Shown here in pieces: positions 28,316 to 55,621 of a DNA stretch of 64,000 nucleotides. Below the pieces are notes generated by a model. The model was not told the DNA's origin and did no database searches. It worked only from the letters and a program-made list of their open reading frames with translations. The position numbers were made by a program, and so were the translations under genes. Source of the stretch: Azorhizobium doebereinerae UFLA1-100 (lineage in GTDB: Bacteria; Pseudomonadota; Alphaproteobacteria; Rhizobiales; Xanthobacteraceae); contig NZ_AXBA01000001.1 in the NCBI RefSeq assembly GCF_000473085.1, forward strand, positions 62,001 to 126,000. The letters are read 5' to 3'. The first letter of the stretch is position 1, and each line of letters starts with the position of its first letter.

Positions 28316-28319
<4 letters not shown>
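26994..28319 (+). CDS. flavin monooxygenase (FMO/Baeyer-Villiger type) acting on the assembly line
   Basis: A 441-residue class B flavoprotein monooxygenase. FAD-binding GGGPTGIG lies near the N-terminus, the fingerprint F153-x-G-x3-H159-x3-Y163 (FEGETLHTRHY) in the middle, NADPH-binding GGGNSGCD at about 178, and an ATGYQRDF motif late. The Tyr in the fingerprint is FMO-like rather than the Trp of classical Baeyer-Villiger enzymes. It overlaps PKS1 and PKS2 by four bases each (ATGA both times) and so sits between KS-DH* and the ACP of one split module. Known relatives in this position insert oxygen into, or cleave, the growing chain (OocK and PedG types). Action on the ACP-bound chain at module 6 is inferred. 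It could instead work later, as a tailoring hydroxylase. Confidence 0.88.
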
Positions 28320-47866
<19,547 letters not shown>

Positions 47867-48040
47867 ATGTGCATCCGCCCCAGCCTCCAAGGGATTGATC
47901 CCGTGCCAACGGGCATGGAACCGGAACCTGTTTTTCAAGGACCGCCAAGTGGTTGCGCCATGTGATGCCCGCCGCCTGCCACGTGCGCCCGAGGCCGTCG
48001 ATGCACGAGGCCGCGCATTGCGGATCGGGATCGGGAATGC

Positions 48041-48059
48041 AAAGCTCGACGAGAGCTTT
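48041..48059. promoter_or_regulatory. 7-5-7 inverted repeat upstream of the methyltransferase gene
   Basis: AAAGCTC (48041-48047), GACGA spacer, GAGCTTT (48053-48059): perfect arms in an otherwise GC-rich gap, about 80 bp upstream of the promoter candidate. It could be a regulator site or an RNA hairpin. No regulator in the window is linked to it. Confidence 0.35.
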
Positions 48060-48137
48060 CGACACCCGTGCGGCCGCGGCCGGACGGGGACGCTGCTGAG
48101 GGGCCGGTCAATTGAGGGGCGCGACCGGATCGGCTTC

Positions 48138-48166
48138 TTGTCTGCCGGACGTGGACGCAGGATAAC
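48138..48166 (+). promoter_or_regulatory. candidate promoter of the FkbM methyltransferase gene
   Basis: TTGTCT (48138-48143), 17 bp, GATAAC (48161-48166): 4/6 matches at both elements and ideal spacing, 49 bp before the ATG at 48216. It suggests the tailoring genes have their own transcript. By eye only. Confidence 0.35.
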
Positions 48167-48215
48167 AATCACGGCGCGACACGTCGCAATGTCCGCGCAC
48201 TTATAGGTGTGGTGC

Positions 48216-49040
48216 ATGACCCAAGACGCGACTGGCTCCCTGGCCACCTTGCCCGACGGCCGCAATGTTCATTGCGTGAACGCCTATGAGGTCGGATTCG
48301 GCTGGCACGAGATCGTGTCGGACGACCTCACGCAGCGCGGGCTGAGCCTGCCGGCGGACGGCACTTATGTGGATGTCGGCGCCAACATCGGCCTGTTCTG
48401 CCTCCGGCTGCGCGACCTGTGCGCGGACGCGCGGATATTCGCCTTCGAGCCCATGCCCGCCGCCTTCGGGGCGCTGGAGCGCAACGCCGCCAGCATGGGC
48501 GGGGCGGTCGAGGCGTGCCGGATGGCCCTGGGAGCGGCGCCGGGGGAGATCGTGTTCGATCATTACCCGGCCATCTCGGCGCTCTCGACGGCGGACCATG
48601 CGGTGGGCCAGACGCTTGCGGACGGCCTGCGCGGCCTGCTGTTCGGCCAGGGTGCCAGTGACCAGATCCGCGCCATCATCGATCGCACCGGCGCGCACGA
48701 GAAGCTCGACGATGCGGCCTTCATCGACCAGCTGTTCCGCACCGAGGCGGTGACGGCGGTGGTGGATACGCTGGACAGTGTCGTGGCGAAATACGGCATC
48801 GGCACCATCGACCTGCTGAAGATCGATACCGAAGGGCAGGAGCGGGCGGTGCTGGACGGCATCAGCCCGGCGCTGTGGCCGCGCATCCGGCAACTCCTGG
48901 TCGAGGTGCATCGCGGGCCGGAGGAATTGCGCACCATCAGGGCTGAGCTGGAGGGGCACGGCTATCGGGCGGTGGTCGAGGATCACCCGATGGCGCAGGG
49001 CGGCGCGCCGGTGTTCCACATCTATGCGCATCGCCCATGA
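48216..49040 (+). CDS. FkbM-family SAM-dependent O-methyltransferase
   Basis: 274 residues from ATG 48216. AGG at 48205-48207 gives this ATG a Shine-Dalgarno, while the in-frame GTG at 48207 overlaps it. The SAM-binding loop is VDVGANIGLF, followed by FAFEPMPAAF (acidic ribose-binding residue) and DLLKIDTEGQE, the three hallmarks of FkbM methyltransferases. The family O-methylates hydroxyls on polyketides and sugars. It lies between the PKS operon and three P450 genes, so tailoring of the polyketide is the natural role. An O-methyl group could in principle be closed by a P450 into a methylenedioxy bridge, as in sesbanimide-type products; that is speculation. Confidence 0.85.
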   Translation: MTQDATGSLATLPDGRNVHCVNAYEVGFGWHEIVSDDLTQRGLSLPADGTYVDVGANIGLFCLRLRDLCADARIFAFEPMPAAFGALERNAASMGGAVEACRMALGAAPGEIVFDHYPAISALSTADHAVGQTLADGLRGLLFGQGASDQIRAIIDRTGAHEKLDDAAFIDQLFRTEAVTAVVDTLDSVVAKYGIGTIDLLKIDTEGQERAVLDGISPALWPRIRQLLVEVHRGPEELRTIRAELEGHGYRAVVEDHPMAQGGAPVFHIYAHRP

Positions 49041-49253
49041 CCCGGGCCGATCCCGGCGGGCGGGGCCGGCGACCGGCCGTTCCGGCATGAGCCGGGCGGC
49101 GCTCCGCGACGATCCGCAGCGGGACAAGGGCGCCGAGATGCGCGCCGCCCGCGCGCAAATCTGCTTCCATGCCCCGGTGGGCTTTCGGACACGAGGGCGC
49201 ACGGGCACCTGAGGCACCGTTTCGCCGGTCAGGGGCCGGTTCAGCATATCCAG

Positions 49254-49281
49254 CGGGTCCCGGCCGTTCCGACGGGTCCCG
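49254..49281. repeat. two direct copies of CGGGTCCCG
   Basis: CGGGTCCCG at 49254-49262 and again at 49273-49281, start to start 19 bp. Each copy is itself a 4-1-4 palindrome. The second copy ends one base before the candidate -35 of the P450 promoter, a typical place for paired activator or repressor sites. Confidence 0.45.
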
Positions 49282-49282
49282 T

Positions 49283-49311
49283 CTGGCAAAGTCGCGTTTC
49301 AGGTCTGTATT
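49283..49311 (+). promoter_or_regulatory. candidate promoter of the P450 genes
   Basis: CTGGCA (49283-49288), 17 bp, TGTATT (49306-49311), 4/6 matches each, 29 bp before the first P450 start. It directly abuts the CGGGTCCCG repeats. Confidence 0.35.
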
Positions 49312-49340
49312 GCTCGCGCTCCGCAGGGGGAGGATTCATC

Positions 49341-50636
49341 ATGTCGCACAGCCAAGAAAAAGTGGATGCGTCCCGCGCAGGTGCCGGCGCCGTCGCGGCG
49401 CCCGGGGGGGCTTCCTTTCCGGCGGGGTTCGACTGGTGGACGCTGCTGATGGATCACGAGTATCTCGTCAATCCCTATCCCGAGCTGAAGAAGATCCGGG
49501 AACTGGGAGGGGTGCACGAAGACCCCGCGACGGGCATCTACTTCGTCACGCGCTACCGCGAATTCAACCAGATGGCCAAGACCACGCAGATGGGGCGCGA
49601 CACGCGCTTCTGGGCCAATGGCTGGAACAGCCCGGAGAACAAGGTCCGCGACCCGCAGACCTACGAGCTGTTCACCGAATTCCAGCCGCAGATGATCAAC
49701 GCCAACGCACCCGACCACCGCCGCATGCGCGGGGTCTATGACAAGGCGTTCCGCCCTGGCGACATGGCGCGCTACATCCCGCTGATCGAACAGGAATGCC
49801 GGCAGTTGCTGGACACCTTGCCGACCAACGCGCCGTTCGACTTCATGACCGCGTTCGGCAACCCGCTGCCGCATCTCATCTCTCTGAAGCTGTTCGACAT
49901 TCCGGCCGAGATGGGCGAGCCGATCGGCAAATGGATCGCCGCCCTGAGCTGGCTCGGCAATGTGGTCATGACGCCGGAGCAGAAGCGCGAGGCCCAGGTC
50001 GCCCAGCGCGAGTTCAAGGATTTCGTGCGCGACCATCTCGCCGCGCGGGCCAAGGATCCCGGCGACGGGCTCATCAGCCTGTCGCTGGCGGCGGCGGCCG
50101 AAGGCACCATGAATGAGGAGGAGACCCTCAACAACGTGGTGATGCTCATCTCCGGCAGCCGGACCTCGCTGACGCTGCTGGGCAACGGGCTGATCACCCT
50201 GCTGAAGCATCCCGATGAGTTCGCCAAGCTGCGCGCCAACCGGGGCCTGATGCGGCGCGCCATCGAGGAGATGCTGCGCTTTGAGCCGGGCAGCAGCCTG
50301 ATCCCCCGGGCGGCGATCCACGATTTCCAGTGCGGCGGCGTGCGCATTCCCGCCGGTGCGCTGGCCATCGGCCTGGTGGGCGCCATCAACCGCGACCCGG
50401 AGCGCTTCGACGATCCGGACGTGTTCGACATCACCCGCAATCCCAACCCCCATTCCGCCTTCGGCGGCGGGGCCCATGTGTGCATCGGCAAGGCGCTGGC
50501 GCGCATGACGGGAGAAATCGCCTTCAACGCGCTCATGGATCGGTTCGAGAGCATCGAACTGGCCGGGGACCCCGTCTGGTGGACCGATCGGAGCGACCAG
50601 CGCGGGCTGGAGTCTCTGCCGCTGAAGCTGGCCTGA
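49341..50636 (+). CDS. cytochrome P450, first of three tandem paralogues
   Basis: 431 residues, soluble bacterial P450 size, with a strong Shine-Dalgarno (GGGGGAGG) ahead of the ATG. The haem loop is FGGGAHVCIGKALAR with axial Cys381. The K-helix E-x-x-R is in EEMLRFEP, and the I-helix reads LISGSRTSLTLL, keeping Gly and Thr of the oxygen-binding groove. All three P450s here begin with a DWWTxLxDxxYL block and share NANAPDHRRMR-like and NRDPxRF segments, so they arose by local duplication. It follows the FkbM gene and most likely hydroxylates or cyclises the polyketide. Redox partners are not encoded in the window. Confidence 0.93.
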   Translation: MSHSQEKVDASRAGAGAVAAPGGASFPAGFDWWTLLMDHEYLVNPYPELKKIRELGGVHEDPATGIYFVTRYREFNQMAKTTQMGRDTRFWANGWNSPENKVRDPQTYELFTEFQPQMINANAPDHRRMRGVYDKAFRPGDMARYIPLIEQECRQLLDTLPTNAPFDFMTAFGNPLPHLISLKLFDIPAEMGEPIGKWIAALSWLGNVVMTPEQKREAQVAQREFKDFVRDHLAARAKDPGDGLISLSLAAAAEGTMNEEETLNNVVMLISGSRTSLTLLGNGLITLLKHPDEFAKLRANRGLMRRAIEEMLRFEPGSSLIPRAAIHDFQCGGVRIPAGALAIGLVGAINRDPERFDDPDVFDITRNPNPHSAFGGGAHVCIGKALARMTGEIAFNALMDRFESIELAGDPVWWTDRSDQRGLESLPLKLA

Positions 50637-50714
50637 GAGCAGGCGGCGGGATGCCGCGTTCGGCAATGCGCATGCGGGGCGGTTTCCGGCCCCGCGCCCT
50701 GGCGGTGATGGTTC

Positions 50715-51992
50715 ATGTCTCAGTCTGATTTCCACACGACCGCGCCTGCCGCCACCGCTCTGGAAGCCCCCGGGATCGATTGGTGGACGATGCTGACCGA
50801 TCCGGCCTATCTCGAAAGCCCCTATGCGGAGCTGAAGCGCATCCGCGACCTCGGAGCGGTCCACCATGACGCCGTCTCCGGCGTCTATTTCGTGCTCGGC
50901 CACAATGAATTCCGCCAGATGGCCACGGCCCCGGAGATGGGCCGTGACACACGCCTGTGGGCCAATGGCTGGAACGCTCCCGAAAGCCGGGTGCGCGACC
51001 CCCTCGGCTATGAGCTGTTTCGCGAATTCCAGCCCCAGATGACCAACATGAATCCCCCCGACCATCGCCGCATGCGGGAGGTCTATGAAAAGGCCTTCAG
51101 TCCGGCCCGGCTGGCGGGTTTCCTCCCCATGATCCAGGCGGAGAGCGAGCGGCTGCTGGACGCCGTGCCGGCCGGTGTCCCGGTCGATTTCATGTCGGCC
51201 TTCGCGAACCCCTTGGCCCGCGCCGTCTCTCGCAAGCTGTTCCACATCCCGCCGGAGATGGGCGACCTCCTCGGGCAATGGGTCGAGGCGTTGAGCCTGC
51301 TCGGCAATGTCATCATGACGCCGGACCAGAAGCGGGAGGCCCAGGCCGCGCTGCGCGCCTTCAAGGCCTATCTGCGGGATGCCATCGCCGCGCGCGGCGA
51401 TGCCCCGGGCGAAGGCTTCGTCGGCCTGGCGCTTGCGGCTTTGGCCGACGGCACCATGGACGAGGAAGAGACCCTCACCAATCTGGTGACGCTCATCTCC
51501 GGGGGCACGGCGACGGCCACGCTGCTGGGCAATGGGCTGCTGGCGCTCCTGAGGCACCCGCGCGCGTTCGGGCAGTTGCGGGCCGACCGCGGCCTGATCC
51601 GCCCCGCGATCGAGGAGATGCTGCGCTATGAGCCGGGCGGCAGCTTCATCCTCCGCGTCGCCATCCGCGACTACGCCTGCGGCGGCATGTTGATCCCGGC
51701 TGGATCACTCGCCATCGGCCTCGTCGGCGCGATCAACCGGGATCCGATCCGCTTCGAGGATCCGGACGTGTTCGACATCACCCGGCAGCCGAATGCGCAT
51801 CTGGTCTTCGGTGCCGGTCCGCATATCTGTCTCGGCAAGGCCCTCGTCCGCATGACCGCCGAGGTCGCATTCGCCAGCCTCCTGGATCGCTACGGGCGGA
51901 TCGAGCTGGCCGGACCTCCGGTCTGGTGGACCCATCGCAGCGACCAGCACGGGCTGCATTCCCTGCCGTTGCGGCTCGCGTCCGCGCAATGA
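50715..51992 (+). CDS. cytochrome P450, second tandem paralogue
   Basis: 425 residues. Haem loop FGAGPHICLGKALVR with Cys372; K-helix EEMLRYEP; I-helix LISGGTATATLL. Its leader (about 40 bp before the ATG, CTGGCGGTGAT and the first codons MSQS) closely matches that of the third gene, so the duplicated unit included the intergenic DNA. The Shine-Dalgarno is weak (GGTGAT). A CGGGGC/GCCCCG hairpin lies in the 78 bp gap after the first P450. It differs from its neighbours mainly in the I-helix and haem loop, which fits different oxidation sites on one scaffold. Confidence 0.93.
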   Translation: MSQSDFHTTAPAATALEAPGIDWWTMLTDPAYLESPYAELKRIRDLGAVHHDAVSGVYFVLGHNEFRQMATAPEMGRDTRLWANGWNAPESRVRDPLGYELFREFQPQMTNMNPPDHRRMREVYEKAFSPARLAGFLPMIQAESERLLDAVPAGVPVDFMSAFANPLARAVSRKLFHIPPEMGDLLGQWVEALSLLGNVIMTPDQKREAQAALRAFKAYLRDAIAARGDAPGEGFVGLALAALADGTMDEEETLTNLVTLISGGTATATLLGNGLLALLRHPRAFGQLRADRGLIRPAIEEMLRYEPGGSFILRVAIRDYACGGMLIPAGSLAIGLVGAINRDPIRFEDPDVFDITRQPNAHLVFGAGPHICLGKALVRMTAEVAFASLLDRYGRIELAGPPVWWTHRSDQHGLHSLPLRLASAQ

Positions 51993-52066
51993 GACGCAAC
52001 GCATTGTTTGGCAACGCGTATCCGGGCGCCCGTCGGCTCCGGTGCGCGCACTGGCGGTGATCTTCC

Positions 52067-53335
52067 ATGTCCCAGTCCGAGACCCAAGACGCCAATCCCC
52101 CCATCCCCACGCCGGGCGCCGGGATCGACTGGTGGACCATGCTGACCGACCCCGCCTTCCTCGCATCCCCCCATGCGGAGCTGAAGCGCATCCGCGAGCT
52201 TGGGCCGGTGCATCGCGACGGGGCGTTCGGCGTCTATTTCGTCCTCGGCCATGGCGAATTCCGCCAGATGGCTATGGCGCCCGAAATGGGCCGTGACACC
52301 CGGCTGTGGAGCAACGGCTGGAACACGCCGGAAAACAAGCAGCGCGACCCGGTGAGCTTCGACCTGTTCAGCGAGTTCCAGCGCCAGATGGTCAATGCCA
52401 ATCCGCCCGACCATCGCCGCATGCGCGATGTCTATGAAAAGGCGCTGCGCCCGGCCCAGATGGCGCAACTCCAGCCGATGATCGAGGCCGAATGCCGCCG
52501 ACTGCTGGACGAACTGCCGGTGGACAGCCCGGTCGATTTCATGACCGCCTTCGCCAACCACCTGCCGCTGCGGGTCTCGCGCAACCTGTTCGAGATCTCA
52601 CCGGACATGGACCCGCAGATGGCGCAATGGAACGCCGCCTTGGTCAAGATCGGCGACATCATGATGTCGCCGGATCAGAAGCAGGAGGCCCTGGCCGCGC
52701 TGCGCGAATACAAGGCGTTCCTGCGCGACCATCTTGAGGCGCGCCGCGGCAATCCCGGGGAAGGGCTCATCGCTCTGGCGCTGGCGGCGCTCGACGACGG
52801 CACCATGGACGAGGAGGAGACCCTCAACAATCTCCTCGGCCTCGTCACGGGAAACGAGAACACGGTCACCGTGCTGGGGAACGGGCTGCTCACCCTGCTG
52901 CGGCATCCCGCCGAACTCGCCCGGCTGCGGGCCGACCCTGACCTCGTGAAATCGGCCATCGAGGAGGTCCTGCGCTACGAGCCCAGCATCAATTTTATCC
53001 TGCGCGTGGCGATCAAGGACTATCAATTGGGAGACGTCCTCATCCCGGCCGGCGCGCTGGCCATCGGCCTCGTCGCCGCCATCAACCGTGATCCGGCCCG
53101 CTTCGACGAACCGGAGGTGTTCGACATTGCCCGCCAGCCGAATGCGCAATTCATCTTCGGCGGCGGCCCGCATGTCTGCATCGGCGCATCGCTGGCGCGG
53201 CTGGAGGCACAGGTGGGCCTGAGCGCCATGCTGGAGCGCTTTCCCCGCATCGAACTGGCCGGCGAGCCGGTCTGGTGGGCGGATCGCACCAATCAGCGGG
53301 GCCTCCAGTCCCTGCCGGTGCGGCTCGGGCGCTGA
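52067..53335 (+). CDS. cytochrome P450, third tandem paralogue
   Basis: 422 residues. Haem loop FGGGPHVCIGASLAR with Cys371; K-helix EEVLRYEP. The I-helix LVTGNENTVTVL keeps Gly-x-x-x-Thr but has acidic and amide residues (GNENT) where the others have GSRTS and GGTAT. This is the most likely of the three to have a changed oxygen-activation pocket or reaction. It is the last gene of the biosynthetic locus on this side and converges on the IclR regulator gene with 28 bp between stops. Confidence 0.93.
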   Translation: MSQSETQDANPPIPTPGAGIDWWTMLTDPAFLASPHAELKRIRELGPVHRDGAFGVYFVLGHGEFRQMAMAPEMGRDTRLWSNGWNTPENKQRDPVSFDLFSEFQRQMVNANPPDHRRMRDVYEKALRPAQMAQLQPMIEAECRRLLDELPVDSPVDFMTAFANHLPLRVSRNLFEISPDMDPQMAQWNAALVKIGDIMMSPDQKQEALAALREYKAFLRDHLEARRGNPGEGLIALALAALDDGTMDEEETLNNLLGLVTGNENTVTVLGNGLLTLLRHPAELARLRADPDLVKSAIEEVLRYEPSINFILRVAIKDYQLGDVLIPAGALAIGLVAAINRDPARFDEPEVFDIARQPNAQFIFGGGPHVCIGASLARLEAQVGLSAMLERFPRIELAGEPVWWADRTNQRGLQSLPVRLGR

Positions 53336-53347
53336 GCGCCCGAGGGA

Positions 53348-53362
53348 CGCGCGGCCGGCGCG
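53348..53362. terminator. weak bidirectional hairpin between convergent genes
   Basis: CGCGC-GGCCG-GCGCG in the 28 bp between the third P450 and iclR. Only a 5 bp stem and no T run, so low confidence. Confidence 0.25.
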
Positions 53363-53363
53363 C

Positions 53364-54197
53364 CTATCGCCGCCCGGCGCCGGGCCGCCAGCCCAGTTCG
53401 CCGCTGATCCGGTCGGCGGTGCCCGTCACTGTCCGCGACAGGGCGCTCATGCGGGCATCGTCCATGTAATGCGAGGCGCTGGAGACGCTGATGGCGCCGA
53501 CCGTCTGGCCGGCGGCGTCGCGGATAGGCGCCGCCACGCAGCGTACGCGCGGCTCGTTCTCCTCCAGGTCGAAGGCATAGCCCCGGGCCGCATAGTCGCG
53601 CATGCGGCCGAGCCAGGCCGCGCGCTCCTGCTCCTGGCGCGGGCCGCGCGCCGAGCCGATGGCGAAGAAATGCTCCCACTCCGCCGCGTCGCCATCGAGA
53701 ATGAGCGCCTTGCCGAGCCCGGTGGACCACACCGGATGACGCTCGCCGACGCGGGATGAGATCTCGAAGCGCCGCCGTCCGGGAATCTTGTCCAGATAGA
53801 GCGCCCAGTCGCCCTCCAGAACCCCCAGGTGCACGGTGTCCTCGGTCTCGGCCGCCAGATGGTCGAGATAGGGCCGGGCGATGCGCGCAAGCGGCCGCTG
53901 GGTGCGGGCCCGCGCGCCCAGTTCCAACAGCTTCGGCCCGAGCGAATAGCCCTCGCCGGCGGCGAATCGCAGATAGCCCCGCGCGGCGAGGCCGCTGGCG
54001 AGGCGATGCGCGGTGCTGCGGGTAAGGCCGACCGCGGTTGCCAGATGGTTCAGGTCGATGGGCGCATCCGCCGCCGCCTCGATCACGTCCAGCGCCCGCA
54101 TGACCGCCTGGCTTCCCGCCGGAGCCGCAGGCGTGTCCGTGGCCTTGCCGTCGGCGCCGTCCCCGTCCGGACCATTTCCAAGGCTCGCAATCGACAT
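53364..54197 (-). CDS. IclR-family transcriptional regulator of the rhamnonate operon
   Basis: 277 residues from ATG 54197. GGAGG lies six bases before it on the coding strand, whereas the in-frame GTG at 54203 would touch that Shine-Dalgarno. After a disordered Gly/Asp-rich start comes a winged helix-turn-helix (about residues 32-95: LNHLATAVGLTRSTAHRL). The IclR effector domain follows (LDKIPGRRRFEISSRVGERHPVWSTGLGKALI, then AAPIRDAAGQTVGAISVS). It is divergent from the MFS-dehydratase operon, with a perfect palindrome in the gap, so it probably represses these genes and responds to L-rhamnonate or a pathway intermediate. Confidence 0.92.
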   Translation of the reverse strand: MSIASLGNGPDGDGADGKATDTPAAPAGSQAVMRALDVIEAAADAPIDLNHLATAVGLTRSTAHRLASGLAARGYLRFAAGEGYSLGPKLLELGARARTQRPLARIARPYLDHLAAETEDTVHLGVLEGDWALYLDKIPGRRRFEISSRVGERHPVWSTGLGKALILDGDAAEWEHFFAIGSARGPRQEQERAAWLGRMRDYAARGYAFDLEENEPRVRCVAAPIRDAAGQTVGAISVSSASHYMDDARMSALSRTVTGTADRISGELGWRPGAGRR

Positions 54198-54246
54198 TGA
54201 CACCCTCCGGCACCTCTCCTAATCATCATCCTACATAATAAGATGA

Positions 54247-54265
54247 AGTACCACAATATGGTACT
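54247..54265. promoter_or_regulatory. probable IclR operator, perfect 7-5-7 palindrome
   Basis: AGTACCA (54247-54253), CAATA, TGGTACT (54259-54265) in an AT-rich pocket between the divergent iclR and transporter genes, 36 bp before the transporter start. A CATAAT hexamer (54234-54239) just upstream could be the plus-strand -10. On the minus strand TTGTGG inside the palindrome, 17 bp, TAGGAT could serve iclR, so one site could control both genes. Confidence 0.6.
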
Positions 54266-54301
54266 CACCCGCAGCAACTGCTCAGCACCTGAGGAAACGC
54301 C

Positions 54302-55621
54302 ATGGTGGACAATCCGACCCTCGAGCGGGCGATCGCGCACACGCGCCGCCGTCTCGTCCCCTTCCTTCTGCTCATGTATGTGCTGTCCTTCCTGGACCGC
54401 GCGAACATCGGCTTCGCCAAGGACGCCTTCCAGGCCTCCGCCGGCATCTCCGCCGCCGCGTATGCCCTCGGGGCCGGCCTGTTCTTCCTGAGCTATGCCG
54501 CGTTCGAGATTCCCAGCAACCTGATCATGCATCGGGTCGGCGCGCGCATCTGGATGTGCCGCATCATGGTGACCTGGGGCCTCGTGTCCGCCGCCATGAT
54601 GTTCACCACCGGCGAATACTCCTTCTATGCCCTGCGCCTTCTGCTGGGCGCGGCGGAAGCGGGCTTCTTCCCGGGCGTGATCCTCTACGTCACCTATTGG
54701 TTCCCGCAGGCCAAGCGCGGCCAGATCCTCGGCCTGTTCTATTTCGGCGCCCCGCTCTCCTTCATCCTCGGCGCGCCGCTGTCCGGTTATCTGCTGGAGC
54801 TGCACGGCGCCCATGGCCTGGAAGGCTGGCAGTGGATGTTCCTGATCGAGGGCCTGCTGGCCGCCGCCGTGGGCGTGTGGGCCTTCTGGTATCTCGACGA
54901 CAAGCCCACCGATGCCAGGTGGCTGCCGGCGGACGAGCGCAAGGCACTCAGCGCGGCCATCGCCGCCGAGGACAAGGTCAAGGAAAGCCACGGCCACGCC
55001 AGCCTCAAGGCGGCCTTCGCCAACCCGAGGATCCTGCACTTCGTGCTGATCTACTTCCTCATCCAGATGAGCGTGTACGGCGTCGTCTTCTACCTGCCGA
55101 CGCAGGTGGCGGCCCTGCTCGGCACCAAGGTGGGCGTGCTGGTGGGCTTCGTGACCGCGATCCCGTGGGTCTGCGCCATGGCGGCCACCTACTTCATCCC
55201 GCGTCTCGCCGACCAGACCGGCAAGCACCGCTCCCTGGCCGCCCTGACGCTCGCCGTCTCCGGCGCCGGCATCGCGGTGTCCGCCGCCGCCGGCCCGGCC
55301 GTGGCCCTGGTGGCCCTGTGCTGCGCCGCCGCCGGCTTCATCGCCGTGCAGCCCATGTTCTGGACCTTCCCGACCCGCTATCTCGGCGGCGTGGCGGCGG
55401 CGGCGGGCATCGCCCTCGTCAATGCCATGGGCGCGCTCGGCGGCTTCTTCGCCCCGAACGTGAAGAACTGGGCCGACGCCTCCTTCGGCGCCCCGGCCGG
55501 CCTCTATGTCCTTGCCGGCACGACCTTCATCGGTGTCGTTGCCATCCTGGCGCTCGGCAGCGCCCGCCAGACGTCGGCGACCCGCGCCGGCGCCCCCCTG
55601 ACCGCACGAGGAGACCGCTGA
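54302..55621 (+). CDS. MFS transporter, anion:cation symporter family (probable L-rhamnonate uptake)
   Basis: 439 residues with about 12 hydrophobic segments. The first loop motif [12 protein letters not shown] and the [20 protein letters not shown] motif are typical of the ACS branch of the major facilitator superfamily, which imports organic anions such as tartrate, phthalate and sugar acids. GAGGA precedes the ATG. Its stop overlaps the dehydratase start by one base (TGATG). No L-rhamnose dehydrogenase or lactonase gene follows, so the imported substrate is more likely the acid L-rhamnonate than the sugar. Inner membrane. Confidence 0.88.
   Translation: MVDNPTLERAIAHTRRRLVPFLLLMYVLSFLDRANIGFAKDAFQASAGISAAAYALGAGLFFLSYAAFEIPSNLIMHRVGARIWMCRIMVTWGLVSAAMMFTTGEYSFYALRLLLGAAEAGFFPGVILYVTYWFPQAKRGQILGLFYFGAPLSFILGAPLSGYLLELHGAHGLEGWQWMFLIEGLLAAAVGVWAFWYLDDKPTDARWLPADERKALSAAIAAEDKVKESHGHASLKAAFANPRILHFVLIYFLIQMSVYGVVFYLPTQVAALLGTKVGVLVGFVTAIPWVCAMAATYFIPRLADQTGKHRSLAALTLAVSGAGIAVSAAAGPAVALVALCCAAAGFIAVQPMFWTFPTRYLGGVAAAAGIALVNAMGALGGFFAPNVKNWADASFGAPAGLYVLAGTTFIGVVAILALGSARQTSATRAGAPLTARGDR

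Larger units (their letters stand above)
47867..48215. other. gap after PKS2 with hairpins, no gene
   Basis: About 350 bp with no credible reading frame. It holds two small overlapping hairpins (GGGA-TTGA-TCCC at 47891-47902 and CCCGT-GCCA-ACGGG at 47900-47913) followed by a T5 run at 47931, a possible weak terminator for the PKS operon. A 7-5-7 inverted repeat lies at 48041-48059 and a promoter candidate at 48138-48166. Confidence 0.5.
49041..49340. other. 300 bp leader region of the P450 genes
   Basis: No gene recognised. A GGCCGG-CGA-CCGGCC hairpin-like stretch follows the methyltransferase stop. Two copies of CGGGTCCCG and a promoter candidate occupy the last 90 bp, and a strong Shine-Dalgarno (GGGGGAGG) precedes the first P450. 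Confidence 0.5.

Noticed and set aside
49283-49300. Sigma54 promoter before the P450 genes
   Set aside because: TGGCA is present but the matching TTGC element at -12 is not; a sigma70-like reading fits better.
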